Below, piece by piece: positions 8,848 to 18,057 of a DNA stretch of 64,000 nt (positions are counted from its first letter, which is position 1; each line of letters starts with the position of its first letter). The translations under genes and the position numbers were made by a program. The notes below the pieces were generated by a model, which searched no databases, had not been told where the DNA came from, and saw only the letters and a program-made list of their open reading frames with translations. The DNA is from Orrella marina (GTDB lineage Bacteria > Pseudomonadota > Gammaproteobacteria > Burkholderiales > Burkholderiaceae_B). The stretch spans positions 1,302,001 through 1,366,000 of the forward strand of contig NZ_CP028901.1 of the NCBI RefSeq assembly GCF_003058465.1, in the 5' to 3' direction.

Positions 8848-9753
8848 ATGAACGCGAGACCTCACAACCAACCCAGCAAATCACCCGCTCACGTTTCGAT
8901 CGGCTCCCGGTCGGACGATCTGTCTGAGCTCGCCCCCGGACAGTCCATCGCACTGCTGAAGGCACTCCATATTCTGACGCGTGATGGCAAGCTGAATCAG
9001 GATAGTCGCCGCAAACTCAAACAGGTGAACCACCTGTACCAGCTCCTCGCCCCTTCACTGGACCAGCTGACTGAGCATAGCGAGCACTGGACACTAGTTG
9101 ATCATGGTGCCGGCAAGTCTTACCTGGGTTTCATCCTGACTGATCTCTATGTTCGCCAGAGGGCGCCAAACGCCAGAGTCATCGGTATCGAACGCAGGGC
9201 TGATCTGGTCGAACGGGCACAGTTGCTAGCCAGCGAGGCCGGATTTGACCAGATGTCGTTTCTCGCGCTGACAGCGCAAGAATCGATCACCAGCGAACAA
9301 GTGCCCGATCCCGTCGACATAGTGACAGCGCTGCACGCATGCGACACGGCGACGGATGATGCGATTCGGTTCGGGCTGCACCACCAGGCAAAATTTATCG
9401 TACTGGTTCCATGCTGTCAGGCAGAGGTGGCGGGGTTCCTCAGACAGGCAAAGCGGCCCTATGACCCTGATCCGCTGACCGAACTTTGGCGCCGCCCGCT
9501 ACACACACGCGAGTTTGGCAGCCATCTGACCAATACGCTTCGATGCCTGCAACTTGAGGCGCATGGATACCAGGTCAGGGTCACTGAACTAGTGGGATGG
9601 GAGCACGCCATGAAGAATGAACTGATTCTGGCCGAGCGCAAGGGCAAGCCACAGCCCCATGCTGCTGAACGGCTGAACGCGATTCTGGATCGTGTTGGCC
9701 TGCCTGCGCTTCGCGACCGGTTCTTTGTTCCAGCATTTGAACAGGAGACCTGA
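8848..9753 (+). CDS. SAM-dependent methyltransferase (Methyltransf_32-like)
   Basis: 301 residues from the ATG at 8848; the frame extends upstream to 8716 but that part overlaps the previous gene. The SAM-binding motif I is TLVDHGAGKSYLGF near residue 88, followed by VIGIERRADLVERA (motif II acid) and VTALHACDTATDD. CCQAEV lies at about 190, a Cys pair conserved in relatives of this family. It resembles the methyltransferase domain found in several putative RNA methyltransferases, but the target is unknown. Only two bases separate its stop from the next gene. Confidence 0.75.
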   Translation: MNARPHNQPSKSPAHVSIGSRSDDLSELAPGQSIALLKALHILTRDGKLNQDSRRKLKQVNHLYQLLAPSLDQLTEHSEHWTLVDHGAGKSYLGFILTDLYVRQRAPNARVIGIERRADLVERAQLLASEAGFDQMSFLALTAQESITSEQVPDPVDIVTALHACDTATDDAIRFGLHHQAKFIVLVPCCQAEVAGFLRQAKRPYDPDPLTELWRRPLHTREFGSHLTNTLRCLQLEAHGYQVRVTELVGWEHAMKNELILAERKGKPQPHAAERLNAILDRVGLPALRDRFFVPAFEQET

Positions 9754-9755
9754 AG

Positions 9756-10685
9756 ATGAGTCTGCTGATAGCAGGATTTGGTGATCTTGGTCGCCAGATT
9801 GCCCATGAGTATTTTGAAACGCCCGGCAACATCCCCGGTCCCGTCCTGGCTCTTGGACGGTCAGTCAATCAGCTTGAACTCGCGCCCGGCATCCGGGCCA
9901 TCAAGGCCGATCTGCGTGACCCTGATAGTCTGGATAACTTGCCCGAGGACATCACTCACATTGTGTACTGCGCCAGCGCTGACGGGGCAGATCCCGAGGC
10001 GTATCGGGCAATCTACGTCGACGGATTGCGCAACCTGCTCACCAAGGTGAAATCGCCCCGTCCGGGCAGAGGCCCGATCGGTAAACGCCCACTTGAACAC
10101 ATTCTCGAGCATCACCCGAGACCGAGTCAGCCGCTGCAAATGGTGTTTGTATCCTCGACCGCGGTATATGCCAAGTCGCTTGAAGGATGGGTGGATGAAA
10201 AGTCTCCCACTGAACCTGGTCGGTTCAATGGACAGATCATGCTCGAAGCGGAGATATTGTGTCGGAAAATGGTTCCTGAAGCACAGATTCTGCGACTTTC
10301 CGGCATCTATGGACCTGGCAGGACTTACTTGCTCAGACGATTGATGGCCGGACAGGCAACCGTGCCGGCAAGCTCCGACTTCTGGGCCAACCGGATCCAT
10401 ATTGAAGATGCCGCTCGCGCTGCTTTGCACCTGCTGAACCTGACGCCAGGTGGCGAGACCTTTATCGGAACCGACTGTTTCCCCCTGCCTTTGCGAGAGG
10501 TGTATCTCGATCTGGCAAAACGCCTGAACGCGCCGGCTCCAGCCGAAGCGGCCCCCAGTGCCATGATGGGCAGAAAGCGACTCTCGAACCGCAAGTTGCT
10601 TGACAGTGGTTTCGAGTTCCGCTGGCCGGATTCCAGGACCGGATACCAAACCGTGATTGACTCATTTGATCACGCAGCTCAGTAG
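9756..10685 (+). CDS. NAD(P)-dependent epimerase/dehydratase-like protein
   Basis: 309 residues with an N-terminal Rossmann dinucleotide site, LIAGFGDLGRQIA, and later VYCASADG and SSTAVYAKS, matching the extended short-chain dehydrogenase fold (YeeZ-like group). The usual YxxxK catalytic pair is not clear, since the region after SSTAVYA reads EGWVDEKSPTEPG. It could be a binding rather than catalytic protein. Tight spacing with the methyltransferase (two bases) shows they form one operon. Function unknown. Confidence 0.78.
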   Translation: MSLLIAGFGDLGRQIAHEYFETPGNIPGPVLALGRSVNQLELAPGIRAIKADLRDPDSLDNLPEDITHIVYCASADGADPEAYRAIYVDGLRNLLTKVKSPRPGRGPIGKRPLEHILEHHPRPSQPLQMVFVSSTAVYAKSLEGWVDEKSPTEPGRFNGQIMLEAEILCRKMVPEAQILRLSGIYGPGRTYLLRRLMAGQATVPASSDFWANRIHIEDAARAALHLLNLTPGGETFIGTDCFPLPLREVYLDLAKRLNAPAPAEAAPSAMMGRKRLSNRKLLDSGFEFRWPDSRTGYQTVIDSFDHAAQ

Positions 10686-10795
10686 TCAGGAAACTAACTG
10701 GAAATCAGAATGCGCAAGATGGCCTGATCCGTCCGGCGACGATGCGATGATGATTCTGTTGGCGACACCTGGTTAGCAGACTTCAGGCCAGCTCC

Positions 10796-11728
10796 ATGCC
10801 AAGTTCCCGATACGCCAGGACATACTGTAGCCAACCACAATCATGGTTGCGAACATTCTGTCCCATGGTTATTGCGCTGGTTGCCATCGCAGCGCTATGG
10901 AGTCATCCGAACGTCCATGCCCAGACAGTGCGATGCGACAGTACGGCGCATGAGCACTGGTATTCGCCTGTCGCCAACAATCTGGCTGATCGAGCCCCTC
11001 GTGAATGCCAGACTTGCGAAGACCCCGTCAATGCAAAGACGCCGGAGTGCGCGGTCTACCGCACGCTGAACACTGTTCAATGCCGCTCAGGTCGGTGCAC
11101 CACGGAGCAAGGCGAGTTCCTGATTGACCCACAAAGGGGCGTCGCACTCCAGCACAGTCTGCGCTATCAGAAGCCCTGGAGGTTTCCTTTCGACCTGAGA
11201 AGAAACTGCTGGTTTCTGCTATGGGCAACCGATCCGGTCATCGGTATCGAACACGCGCAGCTCAGAGATGAACAAAACTACTGGCACGCCGCCTTCGAAG
11301 CCGCGACGACCTTGATTGAACCAAAGATTCCGGCAGATGAACTGGCCATGCTGATACAGCCCGCCAATCGTCGCTCGCAACATCAACTTCACGTTCATAT
11401 CGGACGACTCGATCCGTCCTATCGGACACGACTCGAGAGACTTGCGCATCAATCCGGCGTCATCACCGAGTTGAAGATCAATGGCTATCATTTCTTCGTC
11501 AGATACTTACCTGACGTGTCGGGTCAGGCACCTTTGCAAGGACATTCCATCTTCGATAGTGTCGTGCAGATGTTGCCTGCAGGAGAGTCGTCCATGCCAC
11601 TTTATGGCATCCTGGTAGCCAGAAGCTCTGATGCAACGGGCACCTGGGTGATGGCAGCAAAAGGTCTGGTACGAACTGAACTCGTCCTGTCAACTGATCA
11701 GGCCTGCAGCATGAATGGAGCCGGCTGA
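10796..11728 (+). CDS. cdh: CDP-diacylglycerol diphosphatase, exported
   Basis: 310 residues. A hydrophobic signal or anchor segment lies at about 22-40, ending in VHAQT. The C-terminal two thirds match the Cdh family (HIT-like): ATDPVIGIEHAQL, then YWHAAFEAA, and the catalytic-type motif RRSQHQLHVHIGRL near residue 200, which corresponds to QNHFHIHIS in E. coli. The enzyme cleaves CDP-diacylglycerol to CMP and phosphatidate at the membrane. Between the signal and the domain is a region of about 100 residues with seven or more cysteines, longer than in E. coli, which may form disulfides in the periplasm. The start is uncertain; Met24 is an alternative. It appears to be a single-gene unit. Confidence 0.85.
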   Translation: MPSSRYARTYCSQPQSWLRTFCPMVIALVAIAALWSHPNVHAQTVRCDSTAHEHWYSPVANNLADRAPRECQTCEDPVNAKTPECAVYRTLNTVQCRSGRCTTEQGEFLIDPQRGVALQHSLRYQKPWRFPFDLRRNCWFLLWATDPVIGIEHAQLRDEQNYWHAAFEAATTLIEPKIPADELAMLIQPANRRSQHQLHVHIGRLDPSYRTRLERLAHQSGVITELKINGYHFFVRYLPDVSGQAPLQGHSIFDSVVQMLPAGESSMPLYGILVARSSDATGTWVMAAKGLVRTELVLSTDQACSMNGAG

Positions 11729-11973
11729 CGAACGCTGACCGGGAAACAAACACTCTCTGACCGAACGAAATCTGCCTGAAGACGGACAGCACCAACACAG
11801 CCTCTACACTGCCAACCCGGGCGATTTCGCTGACAAAGCCTGGACAATGTTTGATCTGGATCATCCCGGATTGTGCATAAACATTATATAAATAAAAATA
11901 TTGTTTATCCTGCCTTTCTGTTCCAGGCATTGAACACAGGAACAGAGCTACCCTATCGCACACGGGACTCAAC

Positions 11974-12312
11974 ATGTCAGATTACAAAGCCCTCGCCTCA
12001 GACATCAGCGCCAGACTCAAGCAGTTCAGGACAGACATTCCGCACACCATGAAAGGGTTTGCGCAAATGGCTGGCGCCACCCATCACGATGGGGCGCTGA
12101 CCGCCAGAAACAAGGAGTTGATGGCGATGGCGATCGCCATCGCCATGCGGTGCCAGGGATGTCTAGCGTTTCACGCACAAGCCTGCCGCAAAATGGGTGT
12201 CACGCAAGAGGAATTCAACGAGATGTTGCAAGTGGCCATCTACATGGGTGGCGGCCCATCTGTGATGACGGCGGCGGAAGCTCAGATGGCGTTCGAGCAA
12301 TTCGCGGATTGA
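11974..12312 (+). CDS. AhpD-like carboxymuconolactone decarboxylase family protein
   Basis: 112 residues, all helical in character, with the redox motif MRCQGCLAFHAQAC near residues 58-70 (CxxC followed by His), typical of AhpD-type alkylhydroperoxidases. Such proteins reduce peroxides or act as thiol-disulfide partners, usually as trimers or hexamers in the cytoplasm. The C-terminal GGGPSVMTAAEA is also family-like. The gene stands alone. The 245 bases upstream contain a very AT-rich block (11878-11908) that probably holds the promoter. Confidence 0.9.
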   Translation: MSDYKALASDISARLKQFRTDIPHTMKGFAQMAGATHHDGALTARNKELMAMAIAIAMRCQGCLAFHAQACRKMGVTQEEFNEMLQVAIYMGGGPSVMTAAEAQMAFEQFAD

Positions 12313-12383
12313 TGTGCACGCCAGGCCAGGCTGCCTTCAGGAACGATCGGCACCGGCCAGGAGTGACCTGATTTGATTGAGAC

Positions 12384-13430
12384 TCAGGCGGGCTCTGGCC
12401 TCGCTTGTCCAACCAGGTCGGTCCAGGCTCTTTCGATCAGCAACGGGTCATTCAGATTCAGTAGTGTGTTGTCGGAAAGTGTGCGGCGCCACTGACGAGC
12501 ACCTCGCCTGCCTTGAAACCATCCTAACAGGGGCTTGACGACCACTCGCAGCGGCACACCCACAGCAACCTGGCTACCAGCATAGTCAATCATCGCGGCG
12601 ATCACATCCTCCTCGGGCATGACCTGTTCACAATGGCCCAATGCAACGGAGAGTTCCCCCAGAATCGCCGGGTCGTGCCAGGCGGCACGTCCCAGCATCA
12701 CACCATCAAAGCGCTTCATTTCGGCCAGACAATCCGCAACGCTCGCCAGTCCACCATTGAGGACAAATCTTGCATCGGGAAACTCGACTTTCAACTGCGC
12801 CGCCAGGTCGTACTGGAGCGGTGGGATCTCCCGGTTCTCTTTAGGGGATAACCCGCCAAGGATGGCATGGCGGGCATGGACGATAAAAACCCGACAGCCC
12901 GCGTCGTACACTTTGCCCACAAAGTCCTGTACAAAACCGTAATCGGTCGTGCCATCGAGGCCAAGCCGATGTTTGACCGTGACAGGCACGCTCACGGCAT
13001 CCTGCATTGCCCGTATGCAGTCTGCCACCAGCGAAGCCTCACGCATCAGGCAGGCGCCAAAGGCACCTCGCTGCACACGCTCGGATGGGCAACCACAATT
13101 AAGGTTGATCTCGTCATACCCCCATTTTTCTCCAAGGCGCGCACTGAAAGCGAGCTCATCGGGCTCACTGCCACCAAGCTGCAGAACAACAGGATGCTCG
13201 GACTCGTTGAAATTCAGATGACGCCCTTGATCGCCAAACCGCAAGGCGCCGGTGGTCGTCATCTCTGAGTACAAGACCGCTCTGGGAGCAAGCAGACGAT
13301 GAAAGAAACGACAATGCCGGTCGGTCACATCAATCATCGGCGCGACACAGAGCGCATGACCAAACTCGGGCAACGCCTCCGAACGGGTAACGTGCGAAGC
13401 GGGATCTGACGGGACAGTAGATAGATTCAT
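12384..13430 (-). CDS. dusA: tRNA-dihydrouridine synthase A
   Basis: 348 residues. The FMN-binding TIM-barrel signature VAPMIDVTDRHCRFFHR lies near residue 29, QLGGSEP near 85, and the catalytic Cys in EINLNCGCPSERVQ near 112. VKHRLGLDG, HARHAILGGLSPKENR and NGGLAS follow, as in DusA (dihydrouridine at positions 20 and 20a of tRNA). About 28 residues precede the barrel. Downstream it converges with the AhpD-like gene. Confidence 0.96.
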   Translation of the reverse strand: MNLSTVPSDPASHVTRSEALPEFGHALCVAPMIDVTDRHCRFFHRLLAPRAVLYSEMTTTGALRFGDQGRHLNFNESEHPVVLQLGGSEPDELAFSARLGEKWGYDEINLNCGCPSERVQRGAFGACLMREASLVADCIRAMQDAVSVPVTVKHRLGLDGTTDYGFVQDFVGKVYDAGCRVFIVHARHAILGGLSPKENREIPPLQYDLAAQLKVEFPDARFVLNGGLASVADCLAEMKRFDGVMLGRAAWHDPAILGELSVALGHCEQVMPEEDVIAAMIDYAGSQVAVGVPLRVVVKPLLGWFQGRRGARQWRRTLSDNTLLNLNDPLLIERAWTDLVGQARPEPA

Positions 13431-13912
13431 GAAAAAAGTCGCAACAAAAAAAGAGAGCGCAACGTTTACGAACGCGCCGCACCTGACAAAGTCGATATGG
13501 TCAGTGAAAACAGAACCCGATGGCTGGCGGCCAATCAGTTAACCATTACGGCTCCCGGCTTCTTTGACAGGGCCGCAGCGATCAGACTACCCGCATATCC
13601 ATGTTCGCATATGCATGTGCGGGCACGCAAAGAATCAAGACATGGTTAAAGCGAATGGCGTACCACATGCGCAACAGCAGGAATGGCAGCAGCGATGAGC
13701 CGATCGCAGAAGTGTCTGTCAAATCGGCTTCGGGCAGGCGTCTGGTCGAATTGTAACGCGCACACTCGGGTCAGAGACATTCGACACGGCAGAGCACCCT
13801 TTCTGAACGAGGTAAAAAATGATTGAACTGGCAAGGTGCAGGCAGGATCAGAGGTGAGCATCGCCCTGACTGTTCAGGTCAGAGCGAGCACATCACAAGG
13901 ATCAAATCCCGT
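13431..13912. other. Intergenic region between dusA and the M20 peptidase gene
   Basis: No supported gene. It holds an imperfect inverted repeat at 13590-13623 and otherwise only weak shadow reading frames. The dusA promoter should lie in the part near 13440-13560. Confidence 0.35.
13590..13623. repeat. Imperfect inverted repeat
   Basis: Arms CCCGCATATCCATG and CATATGCATGTGCGGG around TTCG can fold into a hairpin with one bulge. No T-run follows, so a terminator role is unproven. Confidence 0.4.
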
Positions 13913-15385
13913 TCAAGGCATGGCAGCGATGACTTTTGCAACCGATGCCGTCAAACGCTTGGCAAAAGGTACGTGCAGAAATTCGTTCGGACCGTGCGCA
14001 TTGGACTTCGGCCCCAGTACGCCACAAACCATCATCTGCGAGGTCGGGAAGCCCTTGCTCAGCAGGTTCATCAACGGAATGGTTCCACCTTGTCCGATAT
14101 AGCCAACGGGGTGTCCGAAACAGGACTGGCTGGCTTCGTTGAGTGCGTCATCGAACCATGGGGCAGTTTCGGGTGCATGCCAGCCGTTGGCAGCACCTTG
14201 CGGCTCGAATGTCACCCTGGCCTGGTAAGGCGCATTGTCCTCCAGCAATTTCTTCAGCGTCTGGACGGCCGCCGCCGCGTCCACCAGCGGTGGCATGCGC
14301 AGACTGAGCTTGAACGCGGTATAGGGCCTGAGCACATTGCCAGCATTCTGCAGCGACGGAAATCCGTCTGCTCCGGTCACACTAAGGGTCGGCTCCCAGG
14401 TTCGCTTGAGCAAGGCCTCGACCGGATCAAGCGTCGTGGGAAGCGCAAAGAGTGATGACCCGCCACAGTCATGGTGTGCCCAAGGAAATCGCTTGAAAAG
14501 CGTGTCACCCAGAATCCCGGCCGTGACCTCGGCTTGCTTGCGACGGAGTTCAGGGGTTTCGCAATAAAAAATCTCGGGAAGCAACCGTCCAGTGGCACTG
14601 TCTTCGAGTCGATCCAGCACATGACGCAGGATACGGAAGCTCGACGGAACCAGGCCAGACGCATCACCGGAGTGAATGCCTTCAGTCAGGATCTCGACCT
14701 TGAGAACACCGGCGACCATGCCTCGCAGACTGGTCGTCAACCACAACTGGTCGTAATTGCCCGCACCACTATCCAGACAAACGACCAGTCCCACGTCCCC
14801 CATCCTGGGCTTGAGCAAATCGACGTAAGGCAACAGATCCACCGACCCGCTCTCCTCCGACGTTTCAATCAGCCCGACAATTCTTGGATGCGGCACGTTC
14901 TGGCTCTTGAGCGCCTGAATTGCCGTGATCGCAGCGTAGACGGCATAACCATCATCGGCTCCTCCACGTCCGTACAACAGTCCGTCGACGTACTTGGGTT
15001 GCCACGGCCCCAGATCCGAGCGCCAACCGTCGAACTCGGGCTGCTTGTCCAGGTGTCCATACATCAGCACAGTCTGGCTTGACTGGGCGCGCGTGGCAGC
15101 CACATCAAAAAAGAGCACTGGCGTACGTCCTGGCAGTTCCACCAGTTCGAGCGTCAGTCCCGGCACTTTCTGGGCCTGAACCCAGTCCGCGGCTCGCCTT
15201 GCTACCTGATGCAGGTAACCATTCCTGGCCCACTGGGCATCAAACATGGGTGATTTGGCCGGAATCTCGATGTACTCGCTGATCTGTTTGACCAGATCCT
15301 CATCCCACTCACGACTCACTTCTGTCAGCAAACGTTGCGTGTCAAATACGCTCTTTTCCCCTTCATCCATCACGACGGCATTCAT
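13913..15385 (-). CDS. M20 family metallopeptidase
   Basis: 490 residues. Metal ligands of the M20 family are visible: LMYGHLDKQPEF near residue 115, LYGRGGADDGYA near 140 (bridging Asp), IETSEESGS near 175 (catalytic Glu pair), and LDSGAGN near 209. A dimerisation domain follows and the late His is in KSNAHGPNEFLH near 468. Such enzymes are cytoplasmic dipeptidases or amidohydrolases; the size (about 490) and the GHLDKQP segment fit the larger, carnosinase-like dipeptidase group. The ATG has CGGAG six bases upstream. It is downstream of greB on the same strand with 63 bases between. Confidence 0.88.
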   Translation of the reverse strand: MNAVVMDEGEKSVFDTQRLLTEVSREWDEDLVKQISEYIEIPAKSPMFDAQWARNGYLHQVARRAADWVQAQKVPGLTLELVELPGRTPVLFFDVAATRAQSSQTVLMYGHLDKQPEFDGWRSDLGPWQPKYVDGLLYGRGGADDGYAVYAAITAIQALKSQNVPHPRIVGLIETSEESGSVDLLPYVDLLKPRMGDVGLVVCLDSGAGNYDQLWLTTSLRGMVAGVLKVEILTEGIHSGDASGLVPSSFRILRHVLDRLEDSATGRLLPEIFYCETPELRRKQAEVTAGILGDTLFKRFPWAHHDCGGSSLFALPTTLDPVEALLKRTWEPTLSVTGADGFPSLQNAGNVLRPYTAFKLSLRMPPLVDAAAAVQTLKKLLEDNAPYQARVTFEPQGAANGWHAPETAPWFDDALNEASQSCFGHPVGYIGQGGTIPLMNLLSKGFPTSQMMVCGVLGPKSNAHGPNEFLHVPFAKRLTASVAKVIAAMP

Positions 15386-15448
15386 GGCAAACTCCGAAAA
15401 ATCCTTAGACTGAAACTATAGCGCCGAGTGGCCCCGCTGCGGACAAAA

Positions 15449-15946
15449 TCAGACACCTGAACCGTACGTCACGTCGACGATCTCGAGCGTCTGTGGTCCT
15501 GCCGGTGTCTGCAAGGTGACACTATCGCCTTCGCGTGATTTCAGAAGCGCTCTGGCCACTGGCGATATCCAGCTGATCAGGCCATTGAGCGGATCAGCTT
15601 CATCGACGCCCACAATGGTCACGGTGACGAGTTCCTCATCGGGATCCAGGTACTGGACAGTTGCCCCGAAAAACACCTGGTCCTGATGCGGCTGCGCACC
15701 CACATCGATCACCTCGGCAATCTCGAGTCGCTTGGTTAAAAATCGCATCCTGCGGTCAATCTCGCGCAATCGGCGTTTGCCGTAGATATAGTCACCATTC
15801 TCTGAGCGGTCACCATTAGCGGCTGCCCAGGAAACGGTCTGCACAACCTCGGGACGCTCGACTTTCATAAGGTGAACCAACTCAGCCCGCAGCCTATCGT
15901 AACCTTGGCGGGTGATGTAGTTTTTTGGAGGGGTGACATCACTCAT
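15449..15946 (-). CDS. greB: Transcription elongation factor GreB
   Basis: 165 residues from the ATG at 15946; an upstream in-frame TTG adds ten residues but has no support. The N-terminal coiled coil contains RSENGDYIYGKRRLREIDRRM, with the acidic tip (Glu-Asn-x-Asp) that reaches the RNA polymerase active site. The Lys/Arg-rich pattern around it is typical of GreB rather than GreA. The C-terminal FKBP-like domain includes NGLISWISPVARALL. It stimulates cleavage of backtracked RNA by RNA polymerase. Confidence 0.95.
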   Translation of the reverse strand: MSDVTPPKNYITRQGYDRLRAELVHLMKVERPEVVQTVSWAAANGDRSENGDYIYGKRRLREIDRRMRFLTKRLEIAEVIDVGAQPHQDQVFFGATVQYLDPDEELVTVTIVGVDEADPLNGLISWISPVARALLKSREGDSVTLQTPAGPQTLEIVDVTYGSGV

Positions 15947-16056
15947 GGCGTGCTCAACCAAAACAAAGGAGCTCAAAGGCTAACGAATCAGACCTGATTA
16001 ACAACAGTCTCTGCGGCTTGCACTCGCACTTCAGTCAGGACCAGGAACAAGCCTGG

Positions 16057-16905
16057 CTAGCGCACCGAAAGGCTGAGTGCCTGCCAGACGGGCTCCAGGT
16101 CCGATGGCAACGCAGGAACGGCACCCAGATCACAGCGACTTTCCTGCGGCCCATGAAAATCCGATCCACATGAAGCAAGAAACCCGTACTGCCGGGCGAT
16201 CCGTGCGTACTGATCATACTGATGTGGCTGGTGACTTCCTGTGTGAACCTCAATCGCCAGGCCACCGTAGCCTTTGAATGATCTAAAGAGCGAGTCAAAC
16301 TGCAGATCGCTGTACTTGTAGCGGCCAGGATGCGCAAGAACCGCCACGCCGCCAGCCTGAACAATCCATTCGACCGCCTGACCCAGGTCCGCCCAGCGTG
16401 CCGGAACGTGAGCGACACCATCATCACCGAGATAGCGGTCAAATACGGTCTGCATCGAATTCACATACCCTTTCTGAACCAGATAGCGAGCGAAGTGTGT
16501 GCGGCTAAGCAACTGATCCTGACCCGCCAGGGCAAGCGCGCCTTCAAACGCTCCGGGCATGCCCATCGCATGGAGCTTCTCGCCCATCTGGCGCCCGCGT
16601 TCGATCCGGCCGGAGCGGGTCTGCGCCAGCCCTTCAAGCAGTACAGGATGAGTCTCGTCAATGTCCAGGCCGACAATGTGCACAGTCCGGTTCGACCAGG
16701 TGACCGAAATTTCGACTCCCGCGACAAACGTCATGCCGAGTTCACGGGACACTTCCCGGGCCCGTGCAACACCACTCACCTCATCGTGATCAGTGAGTGA
16801 CCAGAGATCAACCCCGTTGGCCGCAGCGCGACGAGCAAGCTCGTCTGGCTCCAGAACACCGTCTGACACCCGGGAATGACAATGCAGGTCAACACACTGA
16901 TACAC
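16057..16905 (-). CDS. PHP-domain phosphoesterase (RNase AM / nucleoside 3',5'-bisphosphate phosphatase family)
   Basis: 282 residues. The PHP metal motifs are present: VDLHCHSRVSDG at the start, LTDHDEVSG near 38, GVEIS near 64, LAHPGRY near 193 and CGSDFHGP near 252. The arrangement matches E. coli YciV (Rnm), a 5'-3' exonuclease and nucleoside bisphosphate phosphatase involved in 5S rRNA and small-RNA maturation. The start is a GTG with a strong AAGGAG site five bases away. It sits downstream of the broken hydrolase gene and upstream of greB. Confidence 0.9.
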   Translation of the reverse strand: MYQCVDLHCHSRVSDGVLEPDELARRAAANGVDLWSLTDHDEVSGVARAREVSRELGMTFVAGVEISVTWSNRTVHIVGLDIDETHPVLLEGLAQTRSGRIERGRQMGEKLHAMGMPGAFEGALALAGQDQLLSRTHFARYLVQKGYVNSMQTVFDRYLGDDGVAHVPARWADLGQAVEWIVQAGGVAVLAHPGRYKYSDLQFDSLFRSFKGYGGLAIEVHTGSHQPHQYDQYARIARQYGFLASCGSDFHGPQESRCDLGAVPALPSDLEPVWQALSLSVR

Positions 16906-17037
16906 ACAGACTCCTTGAAATCTTTAATACGCACTCAGAAACAGTCGGTCGAGCAAGAAATGGTCGGGCAAGATCGGTTCCCGGAAGGGAGCATCGACCA
17001 AAGAACACCCGACCCGCCACCGCATCACGCCGTTACA

Positions 17038-17966
17038 TCATTTTGAGAGGAACTCCTCGACCAGGTCGATCTCGTGATCGATCATCAGACTAGGTGCGTG
17101 CCCCACTCCGGCAACGTCGACCGAGCTGGCATTCGGATTGCAGGCCAGCATACGCTCGACTGAAGATACGGACAGCAGATCAGACTGATCACCATGCAAG
17201 ACCAGGGTAGGCACACTGATTCCCTCGAACACCCCCAGAGGTACTGCTCGCCCTTTGCCATGGATTCTGGCGTCATGCCAGTAAATCCACCTGCGATCGA
17301 CGGATCGTAATGCTTGATCCACTTGCCGTCCTTTTCCACAAAATAATGGCGTGCAAACATGTCCCACTGCTCGTCGGTCTGCAGACCGAACGAAGCCGAT
17401 GCCTCACGAATATAGGCCACTGCACTGGCGTACGAATCAAATTCCTTGATTTCCGACAGGTATGAACCAATACGCAGCAACGACTCCGGCTCCACACGGG
17501 GACCGACATCGTTCAGGATCAGACGGCTGATTGGCACGATCGGGTCCGGAATGGAAACACTCAGTCGCGCCGGTGGCATAGGCGCCTTGCCACGCCGGGC
17601 CTTGGCAACCAGACCGCAATAGACCATGGCGATCAATCCACCCATCGACGTACCCAGCCAGGTCAGCGATGCTGGCTGCAACCGGGCCAGTAAAGTCAGA
17701 ATATCGGATGCATACTGAGGGACCTGGTAGCCGGCCGGATTGGGTAGCCAGTCAGACAGACCGCGACCCACAATGTCGGGGCAGATCACACGGTATCGCT
17801 TTGACAGGCGCTGAGCCACCATGTCGAAATCCCGCCCGTTACGCGTCAGACCGTGAACGCAAAGCAGCACATCGCGATTATCGGGATCACCCCAGTCGTA
17901 GTACGCCATCTTGTGGATACCAGCCGGACTGGTGCATGCAATCGATTCGACTCGTGGCGAGCTCAT
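17038..17966 (-). pseudogene. Alpha/beta hydrolase, frameshifted in a G5 run
   Basis: Two frames add up to one alpha/beta hydrolase of about 309 residues. The first frame starts at the ATG 17966 (AAGGAGA site) and holds the oxyanion segment CVHGLTRNG and the nucleophile elbow LGTSMGGL. It loses frame at C5 on the plus strand (17232-17236). The other frame continues with VFEGISVPTLVLHGDQSDLL (acid) and VAGVGHAPSL (catalytic His), ending at 17038. One extra G on the coding strand would join them. As read, the first frame ends at 17085 with an unrelated tail and lacks the acid and His, so it would be inactive. It may be a sequence error; pcm has the same kind of lesion. Confidence 0.85.
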
Positions 17967-18057
17967 GTCTTCTCCTTGTGTTGGGTGTTATCCATTTTAG
18001 TGGATAGACTCACCTGCGAGCGCTACAGACCACGCTGGCTCAGCATCGACTGGCCAG

